From positions 1-64,000 of the forward strand of contig NW_005179194.1 of NCBI RefSeq assembly GCF_000350225.1: a stretch of 64,000 nucleotides of DNA, given 5' to 3'. Numbering within the stretch: position 1 is the first letter of the stretch; every line of letters starts with the position of its first letter. The position numbers and the translations under genes were made by a program. The notes under the pieces were generated by a model that saw only the letters and a program-made list of their open reading frames with translations, was not told the origin of the DNA and searched no databases. Shown one piece after another: positions 28,107 to 37,321 of this stretch. This stretch comes from Chondrus crispus (taxonomy: Eukaryota; Rhodophyta; Florideophyceae; Gigartinales; Gigartinaceae).

Positions 28107-31100
28107 ATGCCGGCCGCTTTTTGCAGCTCCGCGCTCGCATTAACTTCCCGTCCCATCTTGCCAGTGCGCGTCCTCTCCTCCTTCCTGACCTCGCATCGTT
28201 TGCTAACAAGAACAGTTTCACCATATCCCCTTCGAAAGAGCCGCTCAAAATTTTTAAATCAAGCTTCACGCACGTTTGCCTGTGCACCACCCCCAGGCGA
28301 AACCCCGAGCATTTCGACCTCGCTGCCAACGAATGAAACAGCTTCACATACGACCGCTTCCAATATCATATCGCTGGGAGAGGATGCAATTGAGTCGCTT
28401 CGGGCTCGCTTTAATGAACTAGACCCCCAGGATGTCATCGCGCAGGAAAAATTAATCCTTTCAACCTTTCCCTTTAAGCTGGACAATTTTCAAACATCAG
28501 CGCTACATTCCCTAGCGAATGGAGAGAGTGTTGTCCTCTCTGCACCAACTGGTGCTGGGAAAACAATTGTTGGCGAAATGGCTGTCTACCTTGCTTTATG
28601 TCGACGATTACGAGTTTTCTACACCACTCCGCTAAAGGCGTTATCTAATCAAAAGTTTTATGACTTCAAAAAGCTTTTCGGCGAGCGTCGAGTTGGCTTG
28701 CTCACAGGCGATGTCACAGTGAATCGCGACGCAGATGTTGTTGTCATGACGACCGAAGTTTATCGAAATATGCTCTACGCAGACTCCACCGAAGTTGTTA
28801 GTTATCGGTCTGTTACGGATGACCTCTTTGCAGTCGTCTTTGACGAGTTTCACTACCTTAATGATCGCGACAGAGGTACAGTCTGGGAGGAGAGCGTCAT
28901 TAACAGTCCAAGTCACGTCCTGCTTGTCGCCCTTAGCGCCACGATGTCGAACACAGCAGATGTGAAAGATTGGTTTTCGAACGTCCAGGGAGGCACAGCT
29001 TTGATAGAATCCAGCGTGCGCCCCGTTCCACTGAAATTTGGGTACTGCGACCAACAGGGGATGACTCCTTTATTTGCAGACGATACTAGGAAGACTGGCC
29101 ATAAACGTGGTTTTGGGCGTCGCGGAAGAAAGGGAGGTGGCAACTCTGAGCGCGACGTGAAGCTTCATCCGAAGTTGCTTCGCCGCGTAAAGGACTTGAA
29201 AGATGTGCGCGACAGGAACGGCAGAGCACAGAGAAATAGAGGCGATTCTCGAGATGGCATTGAAGTTATGAAGGGCAAATATCACGAGATCGCTACTAGA
29301 AGCAAGAAACGTTCACGAGATCGCTACGCTGAGATTCCGTCATTCCCATATGTTGTGCGAAATCTTTCAAGGAATGACATGCTTCCTTGTATCATATTTA
29401 TATTTAGTCGCGCAGGCTGCGATCGCGCTGCGGTTGCGGCTTCTTCGGAACGAACAGAGTTAGTGTCCGTCAAGGAACGCGAAAGGATCCGAGAGAGACT
29501 GGATGCTTTTGTAGCAGAGCATCCCGGATTGGTGCAGGCTGACCGTCTAAACCTTGCACTTCAAGGCATTGCGAGCCATCACGCCGGCCTTTTGCCGCTT
29601 TGGAAACTATGCGTCGAAGAGCTATTTCAAGATGGACTCATCAAAGTTGTTTTTGCGACTGAAACGCTAGCGGCAGGTATCAATATGCCAGCTCGCACCA
29701 CTGTTATTTCGTCGTTGTCCAAACGCGCCGGTGATGCAGGTATTGTTTCTCTTACAACCAGTGAGGTGTTGCAAATGGCGGGAAGAGCAGGTAGGCGCGG
29801 TAAAGACGTTCTTGGGCATTCTGTAGTTCTGCGATCCCGTAACGAGGGTGCATTGGAAGCATTTAAGGTGTTGACAGCTGACGTCGATGCATTGCAGTCA
29901 AAATTTACACCTAACTACGGAATGGTGCTCAATCTTCTGTCTGCTCGGCCGTTAGAGGATGCAAAGAAGCTAGTTGATAGGTCCTTTGGCAACTTTCTGC
30001 GAGAGAAGCAGCTTAACGAAGTTGCATACCAATCAACAGGGAATAGGTCTCTTCCTGGCAACATTGAGGCAATTGTCAGGGAAAAATTGGCGCTTGAGTC
30101 CGTCTTGGAGGAAGCGAGGACAATTGTATCCTCGGTTGATGAGAAGCAGTTGAGAACTTATGTAAAAAGCTTGGAGAGAGTCAAGGCGGAAAAACGCGCT
30201 TTATCGTTTTTGGTTCAACAAAGCATTGAAATGGATGATGAACTTATCGAAGAAACTCTAACGTTTGCGCCAACTGGAACGAAGCTCTTGCTGAGAGAGA
30301 AGAAGCCCGGAAGGTCGACTGGATCGCAAAGGCGGCAGAAGCGTCGAGGATACTCTGCCGCCCTCGCCGCAGCAGCAGATGGAGATCTGGGCGCCGAACT
30401 GAGGTCATTTTATTTGAGCTCGTCAGATTTAGAACTGGAAGGCATCGACAACGTCGAGGCGGAACAAACACACGGTGTTGTGGAAGCAGTTCTACTGGAC
30501 ATGCACAATGAGTCGGTTGGAATTTTGCCTATGTTCGCAGCTGTGGATGCCAACGGATATCTCCGAATATTCAACCAGAACGCTGTCTCAAGATTGTTCT
30601 ACGATGAGGAAGCCATAGACGTCGCCATAGAAGCTCCTGCTTGGAATGAAGTGACTCTGCCCGGACGCAGTGAGTGGGACTCAATTAGCGGGGAGCAATT
30701 TACCGCCCCATTACCGATTGGATTGGAGCGTATTGTTGAAATAGTGAGGGACTGGCGTCAAGAACGAGCCCAGATGAGTGGGTCTCAGGCAACTGCTACG
30801 CCCCCCAACTCAAACGACCACCCCCCAGAAGTTTTTGCACAACGGGAAAGAGTCAGTCACGCTAAGCGAAAGGTGGCAGAACAAGAACTTCACGGAAATG
30901 AAGATGTAGCAGTCATTCTGGCAGCTAGACGTGCGATCCCAAAAATTCAGGCTACGTTGGACGGGAGCATGGATCCTTTCGGTACGAAAACAAGAAAAAG
31001 TAAACGAGAGGGTCCTTCCAAGCGCTACGCTACTATTCAAGGCAATGGACGTGACGACAGTAATCAAATCAAGGCGAACGAGGAGACCATGCAAAACAGC

Positions 31101-31715
31101 AGTTGGGAGGAGTTCATGGCTATAGTTTCAGTTCTTCAACATTACGGTTTCGTTGATGACAATTACGACGTCACCAGTATCGGGAGCATAGGAGCAAAGG
31201 TGCGATCCGAAAATGAGCTTTGGAGCAGCCTGGTACTTCTGCAGCCATCTCTTGAACATGTCTCACCAGTTCACCTCGGAGCCATCTTAGGAGCGACACA
31301 GATGGAGTCAACCAGACCAGATACTTACATGAGCTACGAAGTTTCTCCGGCCACAAAAGAAGCAGTTAGAGAAGCAGCTGGGGAGAGAGTGCGACTCTTT
31401 GCAGTGCAATCCGAAGCGAATGTGTTCATTCCCATTTCTCTAGATGCAGACTTGATGGGGTTGGTGGAGGCATGGGCCAGTGGTATAAGTTGGGTGGAGC
31501 TCTTGAGCGGAACGTCTTTACAAGAAGGAGATGCTTGTCGCATACTGAGACGAGTTCTTGATTTGCTCCGACAAGTCCCGTACTTGCCCGTAGTGTCGGA
31601 GGGTTTAAAGAGAAACTCAAAGCGGGCTGTGGCTCTCCTAGATCGCTTTCCCGTGACAGATGATCGTACATATGTTGTCCGCGACAGTGAACGGCTCGAT
31701 GGGTCTAGTGGTTAG
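28107..31715 (+). CDS. ISE2: Ski2-like DEVH RNA helicase, ISE2-type, probably plastid
   Basis: This 1202-aa superfamily-2 helicase would act in RNA processing or turnover. In plants ISE2 is a chloroplast helicase for rRNA and mRNA maturation. The first 70 residues are basic and Ser/Pro/Leu-rich, like a transit peptide. Helicase motifs are in order: SAPTGAGKT (about 146-153), TTPLKALSNQK, GDVTVN, VVFDEFHYL (DEFH about 246-249), LSATMSN, then TETLAAGINMP and QMAGRAGRRG (about 557-566). A long charged insert separates the two RecA folds (about residues 330-410). The C-terminus has the DSHCT-like helical domain (SSWEEFMAIVSVLQHYGF onward). I start at the ATG at 28107, one codon after the GTG that opens the frame. 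Cytosolic Ski2 or nuclear Mtr4 is the alternative, but the leader and divergence favour ISE2. Confidence 0.88.
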   Translation: MPAAFCSSALALTSRPILPVRVLSSFLTSHRLLTRTVSPYPLRKSRSKFLNQASRTFACAPPPGETPSISTSLPTNETASHTTASNIISLGEDAIESLRARFNELDPQDVIAQEKLILSTFPFKLDNFQTSALHSLANGESVVLSAPTGAGKTIVGEMAVYLALCRRLRVFYTTPLKALSNQKFYDFKKLFGERRVGLLTGDVTVNRDADVVVMTTEVYRNMLYADSTEVVSYRSVTDDLFAVVFDEFHYLNDRDRGTVWEESVINSPSHVLLVALSATMSNTADVKDWFSNVQGGTALIESSVRPVPLKFGYCDQQGMTPLFADDTRKTGHKRGFGRRGRKGGGNSERDVKLHPKLLRRVKDLKDVRDRNGRAQRNRGDSRDGIEVMKGKYHEIATRSKKRSRDRYAEIPSFPYVVRNLSRNDMLPCIIFIFSRAGCDRAAVAASSERTELVSVKERERIRERLDAFVAEHPGLVQADRLNLALQGIASHHAGLLPLWKLCVEELFQDGLIKVVFATETLAAGINMPARTTVISSLSKRAGDAGIVSLTTSEVLQMAGRAGRRGKDVLGHSVVLRSRNEGALEAFKVLTADVDALQSKFTPNYGMVLNLLSARPLEDAKKLVDRSFGNFLREKQLNEVAYQSTGNRSLPGNIEAIVREKLALESVLEEARTIVSSVDEKQLRTYVKSLERVKAEKRALSFLVQQSIEMDDELIEETLTFAPTGTKLLLREKKPGRSTGSQRRQKRRGYSAALAAAADGDLGAELRSFYLSSSDLELEGIDNVEAEQTHGVVEAVLLDMHNESVGILPMFAAVDANGYLRIFNQNAVSRLFYDEEAIDVAIEAPAWNEVTLPGRSEWDSISGEQFTAPLPIGLERIVEIVRDWRQERAQMSGSQATATPPNSNDHPPEVFAQRERVSHAKRKVAEQELHGNEDVAVILAARRAIPKIQATLDGSMDPFGTKTRKSKREGPSKRYATIQGNGRDDSNQIKANEETMQNSSWEEFMAIVSVLQHYGFVDDNYDVTSIGSIGAKVRSENELWSSLVLLQPSLEHVSPVHLGAILGATQMESTRPDTYMSYEVSPATKEAVREAAGERVRLFAVQSEANVFIPISLDADLMGLVEAWASGISWVELLSGTSLQEGDACRILRRVLDLLRQVPYLPVVSEGLKRNSKRAVALLDRFPVTDDRTYVVRDSERLDGSSG

Positions 31716-32315
31716 AGTGCTAGAGAGCACAAGTAGTCAGTCTACCAACGCGTCCGCTTCTGCCCTCATTCTGCGTCATTCTGCGCCATTCTGTGTGAGA
31801 AGCAGAAGGAGGCTGGCGGTTGTCGAGTCCCTTCTTGTGGCTTGTTAGTCTTATGGTTTACCCAGTGGAGGACTTGTTTTATTCGTTGTTGAGAAGGGCT
31901 CCGCGAACGTGTCCAATTGCGGTATTCCTGTTAGCGAGTGAGCTGTGCTATATCGCCAATCTTTGCGAACACGCTGGGTGACTCGCTCATGAGCACTTCT
32001 TTTGCCTGGTTTGTGGATTTAAATGCTTTAACGTCCACCCTTATTCGCGGTTTTATATATCCGAGACTTTCGAATTTGTTGCCAAAGATTGCAGGACGGT
32101 CAATACCTTCGTTTGATAACTTGTTGCATACATAAGTTGTCGCCCTGCTGAAGACAGCAGTGAAAATTTTGTTGAGTCCTAGTGGAAGAATGCCGCAATG
32201 GACCAGATAGGGTGGTGGAACTGACTGTGGTCATAGGTACCCCCAGTTACCACATGTTTGTGAACGAAGATGAACCACATGAGTCTAATCCTGAGTGAGA
32301 TGTGGCATAAGCATC
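31716..32315. other. convergent intergenic, no gene seen
   Basis: This is the space between the 3' ends of the helicase and the HEAT-repeat gene. A short repeat of CATTCTGCG-type units lies at about 31768-31795. No ORF of note. Confidence 0.5.
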
Positions 32316-33470
32316 CTATACATTCATCCCCTTGAAGCGACTGTACTTGTCGGAGTGCGCCCTCGTGAGGTCAAGGACGCGTACAAAGTCACGGTTCACA
32401 TCGATAATACTACGCAAGGTGCTTTCGAGAAATCGCAGTGTAGATGCACTGCTCCGAATGGTTGCGGGTTTACTCAAACCGTCTGCATTTTGTGCTTGGA
32501 AGGGTTTCTGGCCTTCGATATTTGTACATCTTGCGGAATAAAGACGTCTCCGCAGAAAGGTTTCAACGAGCCCATAGCCTGACAGGGTCCGAAGAGGGCA
32601 AGTCAACAACAACGCCAGCGTTCTCGCTGTCTCCTCTGTTTGCAACTCACTCGTGGCGATGACAGGTTCCAGAAGGCGAATCACATGAACGGCAGTTTCT
32701 TCAGACAGTCTGACTTTCTCACCGCCTCCCTTCCACCTTTTTTCGAGGGCAGATTTGACAAGAGCCCCAGCAGCGCTCATCTGCACGACGGCATCTGTGT
32801 CCTGGACTAGCAACTCGAATAGTTCGAAACATGCGTACATGAGCTTCTCACCTCCTTCTCCGGCGGCCGATGCACTTCCCCGAGCGGCAACCGCAAAAAG
32901 CACATGGCTAACGGCGGCGCGGACACGAAAAGAATCGTGCTCCGCCATATCGCGAATGACAGCGTATGAGTCGCGGTGACAGAAAACGTCGTTGCGATCC
33001 TGGTGGGCTGGGGAAGCGCAACCTAAGATGCCAAGGAGATGGTCAAGAGCGAAATTCCCTTTATGTGAAGCGAGGATAGTCCCTAAGGTGTGCAGGACCT
33101 CCAAGACAACATCCTCGTCGCTCTCTACGGCGAGGAGCGCGAGCAGATCGTCAAACGCATCCGGCACAGGCACGGGTTGTTGGTCGGTCGACGCACATCG
33201 TCGGGCAGCGTGCAGACGGACTGTGGGATTGGAATCAAATAAGGCGAGGGCCGTGGCAGTGGGGGGGCAGAAGCGATTTTTTACGGCTGCAAGACGGACG
33301 GAGGGGTGGGGATCTGCTTGTGAGACCGCATGAAGGAGGGCTGAAAAGCCAGCGATGTCGCAAGCCGGGAGCGAGGATAGTTGTTCGGTTAAGTCCTGAA
33401 GGGCGGCTTGGCGGTGGTCAGGGACGGAAGAGCAAAGCTGGTGTTGGAAGTTAGCGAGAGAAAAGGACAT
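32316..33470 (-). CDS. HEAT/ARM-repeat protein
   Basis: This 384-aa protein is almost entirely Leu/Ala-rich helical repeats. HEAT-like signatures include HPSVRLAAVKN, NPTVRLHAARR, DEDVVLEVLHTLGTIL and HDSFRVRAAVSHVLF, each a D/N-x-x-V-R turn followed by a helix. Such proteins are scaffolds. The spacing and the SFRVRAAV repeat recall the N-terminal part of Integrator subunit 4, but I cannot assign it firmly. It is shorter than INTS4. It has no signal or membrane helix. The ATG at 33470 is the only upstream start, and the gene is divergent from the nucleotidase gene. Confidence 0.7.
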   Translation of the reverse strand: MSFSLANFQHQLCSSVPDHRQAALQDLTEQLSSLPACDIAGFSALLHAVSQADPHPSVRLAAVKNRFCPPTATALALFDSNPTVRLHAARRCASTDQQPVPVPDAFDDLLALLAVESDEDVVLEVLHTLGTILASHKGNFALDHLLGILGCASPAHQDRNDVFCHRDSYAVIRDMAEHDSFRVRAAVSHVLFAVAARGSASAAGEGGEKLMYACFELFELLVQDTDAVVQMSAAGALVKSALEKRWKGGGEKVRLSEETAVHVIRLLEPVIATSELQTEETARTLALLLTCPLRTLSGYGLVETFLRRRLYSARCTNIEGQKPFQAQNADGLSKPATIRSSASTLRFLESTLRSIIDVNRDFVRVLDLTRAHSDKYSRFKGMNV

Positions 33471-33871
33471 GGAGAAGAGGTGGACGAGAAGGCATGGCGG
33501 AGAGGGGGGAGGGAAGAAGACTAGGGATCAGGTTGATGCGGAGGCTGTGAGGGATACGACTGCGGACACTCAAGGCTGGGCATGGGCGTGTCATGGACGT
33601 GACGGTGTCCAGCAGTGCGGGTGGGGTTTGATTGGGTGTGGTGGGGCGTGCTTGGTTTCTGCGATTTGCTCGAGCTCGCTTGGCCAACAATGCCTGGGCC
33701 AATAGAACGGCACACACAAGACTCGGCCAGGCGCGTGGCCAACGGGAAAGACAATTTTTGCGGTGGGCGAGTGCCGAGCAATGCAGTCCACAGGGACTGC
33801 ATGGCGACTTGGCCTGTCGCACAGCCACTTGCCTCTGATCCCAAGCAATAAGAGAGAGAGCTACCGAGGTG
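33471..33871. promoter_or_regulatory. divergent promoter region, HEAT gene and nucleotidase
   Basis: About 400 bases lie between the ATG of the HEAT-repeat gene and the first ATG of the nucleotidase frame (557 if the second ATG is used). G-rich near 33,480-33,530. No defined motif could be assigned. Confidence 0.45.
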
Positions 33872-34606
33872 ATGTCCTCGCCGGCGTTCCAGAATTGCCT
33901 TGCCGTTTACCCTTTCGCCCTCTCCTTTCCGACCGCAGCACAGCCAACAAAGCACCCAACCTCGCCTCGCACCTGGCCCTGCCGAACGACTCCCTTCTAC
34001 CAGACTCCCGTAAAGTGTGGCCCCATCATGGCGCTCTCGCTCGACAAAGTCGTGCTTGTGGATATGGACAACACTCTGGTTGACTTTGACCTGGAATTCG
34101 GCAAGCGCTGGGTCGCCGAGCGCCCGTCGGACAGCTTGGACCTAATCAAGCAGCGCGAACATTTCGAGCTTGAACAAAATTTTTCCGCCGACCTCAAACC
34201 ACTCGCAATCAAGATCATGTCTCAACCCGGTTTCTTCATCTCATTCGAGCCGCAACCGTATGCTGTCGAGGCCATCAAGGAGATGACGGCCGCTGGTTTA
34301 CACGTCCTACTCTGCACGGCTCCCCTACCGTTTCAATGGGAGACATGCGTGGCAGAGAAATACGCCTGGGTGCGTCGTCACTTGGGGGAGGAGTTTCTCA
34401 CCAGGATTATTATTACTAGGGATAAGACGGTCGTGAAGGGGCGCGTGTTGATAGACGATAAGCCGCGCGTGGCGGGGGCGTGCGAAAAACCGGAGTGGAC
34501 GCACATTGTCTTTGACCAGCCGTATAATAGAAAGGTTGAGGAGCAACCAAGGCTTAAGAGCTGGAGGGATTGGAGGCCAGTGTTGCAGAACCATTTCGAG
34601 CTGTAA
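33872..34606 (+). CDS. 5'(3')-deoxyribonucleotidase, HAD family
   Basis: This enzyme dephosphorylates deoxyribonucleoside monophosphates and helps balance nucleotide pools. HAD-fold signs are clear: VVLVDMDNTLVDFD, the DxDxT nucleophile motif, then LLCTAPLP (motif II Thr) and RDKTVVKGRVLIDDKP (motif III Lys and motif IV Asp pair). Two ATGs are possible. The first (33872) adds a 52-residue Ser/Pro/Thr/Arg extension like an organelle leader. The second (34028) gives a 192-aa protein beginning MALSLDK, close to the core of the NT5C/NT5M family. Mammals have both cytosolic and mitochondrial versions, so dual starts are conceivable here. It is 440 bases upstream of the AIP1 gene on the same strand. 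Confidence 0.88.
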   Translation: MSSPAFQNCLAVYPFALSFPTAAQPTKHPTSPRTWPCRTTPFYQTPVKCGPIMALSLDKVVLVDMDNTLVDFDLEFGKRWVAERPSDSLDLIKQREHFELEQNFSADLKPLAIKIMSQPGFFISFEPQPYAVEAIKEMTAAGLHVLLCTAPLPFQWETCVAEKYAWVRRHLGEEFLTRIIITRDKTVVKGRVLIDDKPRVAGACEKPEWTHIVFDQPYNRKVEEQPRLKSWRDWRPVLQNHFEL

Positions 34607-35045
34607 GACGTCAGAAGAGTACTGTACACGTGTGCGAAAAGGGGGTTGTTCTTATTGGAGGAGTGGTCCCACACACGTGGCGAGGCCCGAATACACCGCC
34701 CCAGGAGGCGGCAGTGTCAGCTGCAGTTCACTCCTCGTGAACGGCTCCAACGTGCGCTCGTTGCGGCCGGATGGAGCACGTCGTGGTATAGTACAGTAGC
34801 ATACACGTAATCGCTGTGCGCCATTTTTGCTGGTTTTTCGCTTAATTGCGCCCCCCCGTCCCCCCATTCCCTAATCGAACAACAAATCCTGCCTCGCTCG
34901 ATAACGTTCACAAACGCATAAATTACCACTTCCCTCCACCAGCCCCCAAGTCTCTCCAACGCACGCACTCATTTCCACCCGCCCGCATCCTGTCTTCGCC
35001 CGAAACGAACCTCCCAACAGAAACAGAAACAACACCACTCCCACC
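34607..35045. promoter_or_regulatory. intergenic/promoter of the AIP1 gene
   Basis: This is 439 bases between two same-strand genes. The last 180 bases are C- and A-rich 5' leader-like sequence ending CCACCATGG, a strong Kozak-type context for the AIP1 start. A GTAC-rich palindromic patch lies around 34,616-34,630. No TATA box was assigned. Confidence 0.45.
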
Positions 35046-36878
35046 ATGGCAACTCTTAACCAGCACCACGTCTACGCCGGCGTCCCCAATACCACCCGCG
35101 GCGAGCCTTCCCGCATTTCCGCAGACCCCACCGGCACCACGGACGACATCGTATACGCCTGTGGTCGCGTCGCCGTAGTCCGTTCCGCCTCCGCTCCGCT
35201 TAAGGCACGCATTTTCTCGCTTCACACGGCTCAAGTCACAGTCGTTGTCTACTCACGTGACGGTTCCCTCGTCGCCTCCGGCGACGCCCACGGATTCATT
35301 CGACTATGGGATCCGAAGACCGTTGCCCAAAAGTCGGAAATCTCCGCCATGGCCGGCCCGGTCAGAGACATTGCCTTCGACCACGCCGGAAAGTTCCTCG
35401 CTTGCGTCGGTGATGCCAGAGGCTCGTATGCAAAGGTCCTGAAGCTTCCCACAGGTGGTGCAGCCGGGGCTTGCCAAGGTCATACCAAGCGTGTCATAGC
35501 CTGTGATATCTCCTCCAAGAAGCCTAGTTTTGTGGCCACGGGCAGTGAGGACATGTCTGTCGGTCTATTCAAGGGCCCCCCGGTCAGAGATATCGACACG
35601 CCTAAGTTTTTGCGTCATCACACGGCGTTTGTGAATGATGTCCGCTTTTCACCAGATGGTACCAAGCTCGCCCTCGCCTCTTCTGACAGAAAGGCTACCA
35701 TCGTTGATACTGGATCAGATGAGATTATCGCCACTCTCGAGGGCCATGCTGCCTCCGTTACCGGTCTCTCTTGGTCGGCAGATGGCTCGAAGCTTCTCAC
35801 TTCGGCGAATGATAAGACCACCAAGATGTGGAGCGTGCCCGATGGTAAGTGCCTCAGCACTATCACGTACGGAAATAATGTTATGGACATGCAAGTTGGC
35901 TGCACTCTTTTACCGAAGACGGACGAGATTGTTTCGGTCTCCTTGCGGTCCGAGATCTTGATCACCAATCAATCTGCAGACAAACCAAAGCTAGTTCTTA
36001 GAGGCCATTCAAAGCAGATTGTGGGCATGGCTGCCGTTGCGAACAAGTTGTACTCGGCCGACTACTCAGGGCTTATGGTCGCCTGGGACAATGACGTTGG
36101 ACCTTCCGATCTTCATTTCAATGGGAAGGGTCCTGCTAACGCTGTTTGTGCCTTGGATGCCAACGACAAGATTGTTGCCAACGTCGGTCAGGATGGAAAG
36201 ATTTTCATTACCCCAACTTCAACTCTAACTTTCGACAAACCTCTTACCGTTAAGGGTGGTGGAGTTGGTATCACTGTACCCCGTTCGTCTTCCGCCCCAT
36301 TCTCCGCAGTCATGATCAACGAAACTCGTATGGTGGCTGTCGACCCCCAGGGCAAGTCTATTGCTGCTGAGCTCAAGCTTGAGAACAGCCACACCGGTTG
36401 TTGTGTAGCAGTCACATCGGATGGTTCATTGATTGCTGTGGGAATTGAGATTTCTGGCGGCTCTGGCGAATTGCAATTTTTCACATTCAATCGTTCTTCT
36501 TTCTCCCCTGCTGGAGAGGCCATCCGCATGCCCTCGCCCCCCAACCGGATTGCGTTTTCTCCCGACAAGGAGTTTATTGCTGTTGGCGAAAAATCCCGTC
36601 GCGTTAAGATATACAATGCCACGACTCGCGCATCTGTCACTGGGGGTGGTAACGTGCATACTGCCCGGGTGGATGCTATCTGCTTCTCTCAGGACGGTAA
36701 GAGAATAGCGTCTGGAGGTTTGGACGGCTCCGTTGCCGTGTGGCCGGTCAACTCTGAGGACGAACCGGCTAAGCTGAAGACCGCGCATCGCAATGGCGTC
36801 ACTGGAATTGCATTTTCCTCTGCAGGATGCATAGTAACAGCGGGTGGTGATTCATGCCTACGGTCTTGGACGTTGTGA
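35046..36878 (+). CDS. AIP1: actin-interacting protein 1 (WD-repeat), AIP1/WDR1
   Basis: This 610-aa WD40 protein has the family's usual length (about 600-610). AIP1 forms a double beta-propeller that binds cofilin-decorated actin filaments and speeds their disassembly in the cytosol. Repeats are visible along the whole length, with ends such as FIRLWD, TKMWSV, LMVAWD, VAVWPV and CLRSWTL, and GH starts such as LEGHAASVTGLSWSADG and LRGHSKQIVGMA. The N-terminal YACGRVAVVRS and TTDDIVY segment and the GEPSRIS stretch also fit the family. The start codon sits in CCACCATGG. The gene is single-exon. Another tandem WD-repeat protein is the alternative but is unlikely. Confidence 0.92.
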   Translation: MATLNQHHVYAGVPNTTRGEPSRISADPTGTTDDIVYACGRVAVVRSASAPLKARIFSLHTAQVTVVVYSRDGSLVASGDAHGFIRLWDPKTVAQKSEISAMAGPVRDIAFDHAGKFLACVGDARGSYAKVLKLPTGGAAGACQGHTKRVIACDISSKKPSFVATGSEDMSVGLFKGPPVRDIDTPKFLRHHTAFVNDVRFSPDGTKLALASSDRKATIVDTGSDEIIATLEGHAASVTGLSWSADGSKLLTSANDKTTKMWSVPDGKCLSTITYGNNVMDMQVGCTLLPKTDEIVSVSLRSEILITNQSADKPKLVLRGHSKQIVGMAAVANKLYSADYSGLMVAWDNDVGPSDLHFNGKGPANAVCALDANDKIVANVGQDGKIFITPTSTLTFDKPLTVKGGGVGITVPRSSSAPFSAVMINETRMVAVDPQGKSIAAELKLENSHTGCCVAVTSDGSLIAVGIEISGGSGELQFFTFNRSSFSPAGEAIRMPSPPNRIAFSPDKEFIAVGEKSRRVKIYNATTRASVTGGGNVHTARVDAICFSQDGKRIASGGLDGSVAVWPVNSEDEPAKLKTAHRNGVTGIAFSSAGCIVTAGGDSCLRSWTL

Positions 36879-37321
36879 GAAGTCAATCACGACTATCGCG
36901 ATGTTTCATCGCGGACTTTAGACAAATTAACAGATCACAAGGCTGCGTGGCTACTTCAACAACATAGAAGCATTGCTTACGTCTCGCTTCACAATGCGCT
37001 CGGCAAGCTCAGACGACAATACTCCTGGAAAATCACATCGCATCCCGCCTTAATCACTTACTAGTGTAGCAACAAGACCTGAGTGCGCAATTGCCCCTTC
37101 GCAAAACTGTCCAAAGCTATTCGAATCGAAAACGAAATCGAGAACGCCTGAGAGGCTTACAGTCTCAGAGGCATTTGTGTAGTGACATGAGGCCTCACCT
37201 GGAGGGCAGTGTCATCAATAGGTTCTAGTAAACACCACTGCATAACTTCTTCATGCTGCTGTTGGATTCACATGAAGCCCGAATTTGGCAGCATTCACTT
37301 CTACGACAGACGCACGTGAAT
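36879..37321. other. convergent intergenic, no gene seen
   Basis: This lies between the 3' ends of the AIP1 gene and the transporter gene. No ORF of note and no repeat was recognised. Confidence 0.5.

Noticed and set aside
33469..33955. Multiple overlapping ORFs between the HEAT and nucleotidase genes
   Set aside because: They are open in several frames on both strands in GC-rich promoter DNA, with no domains.
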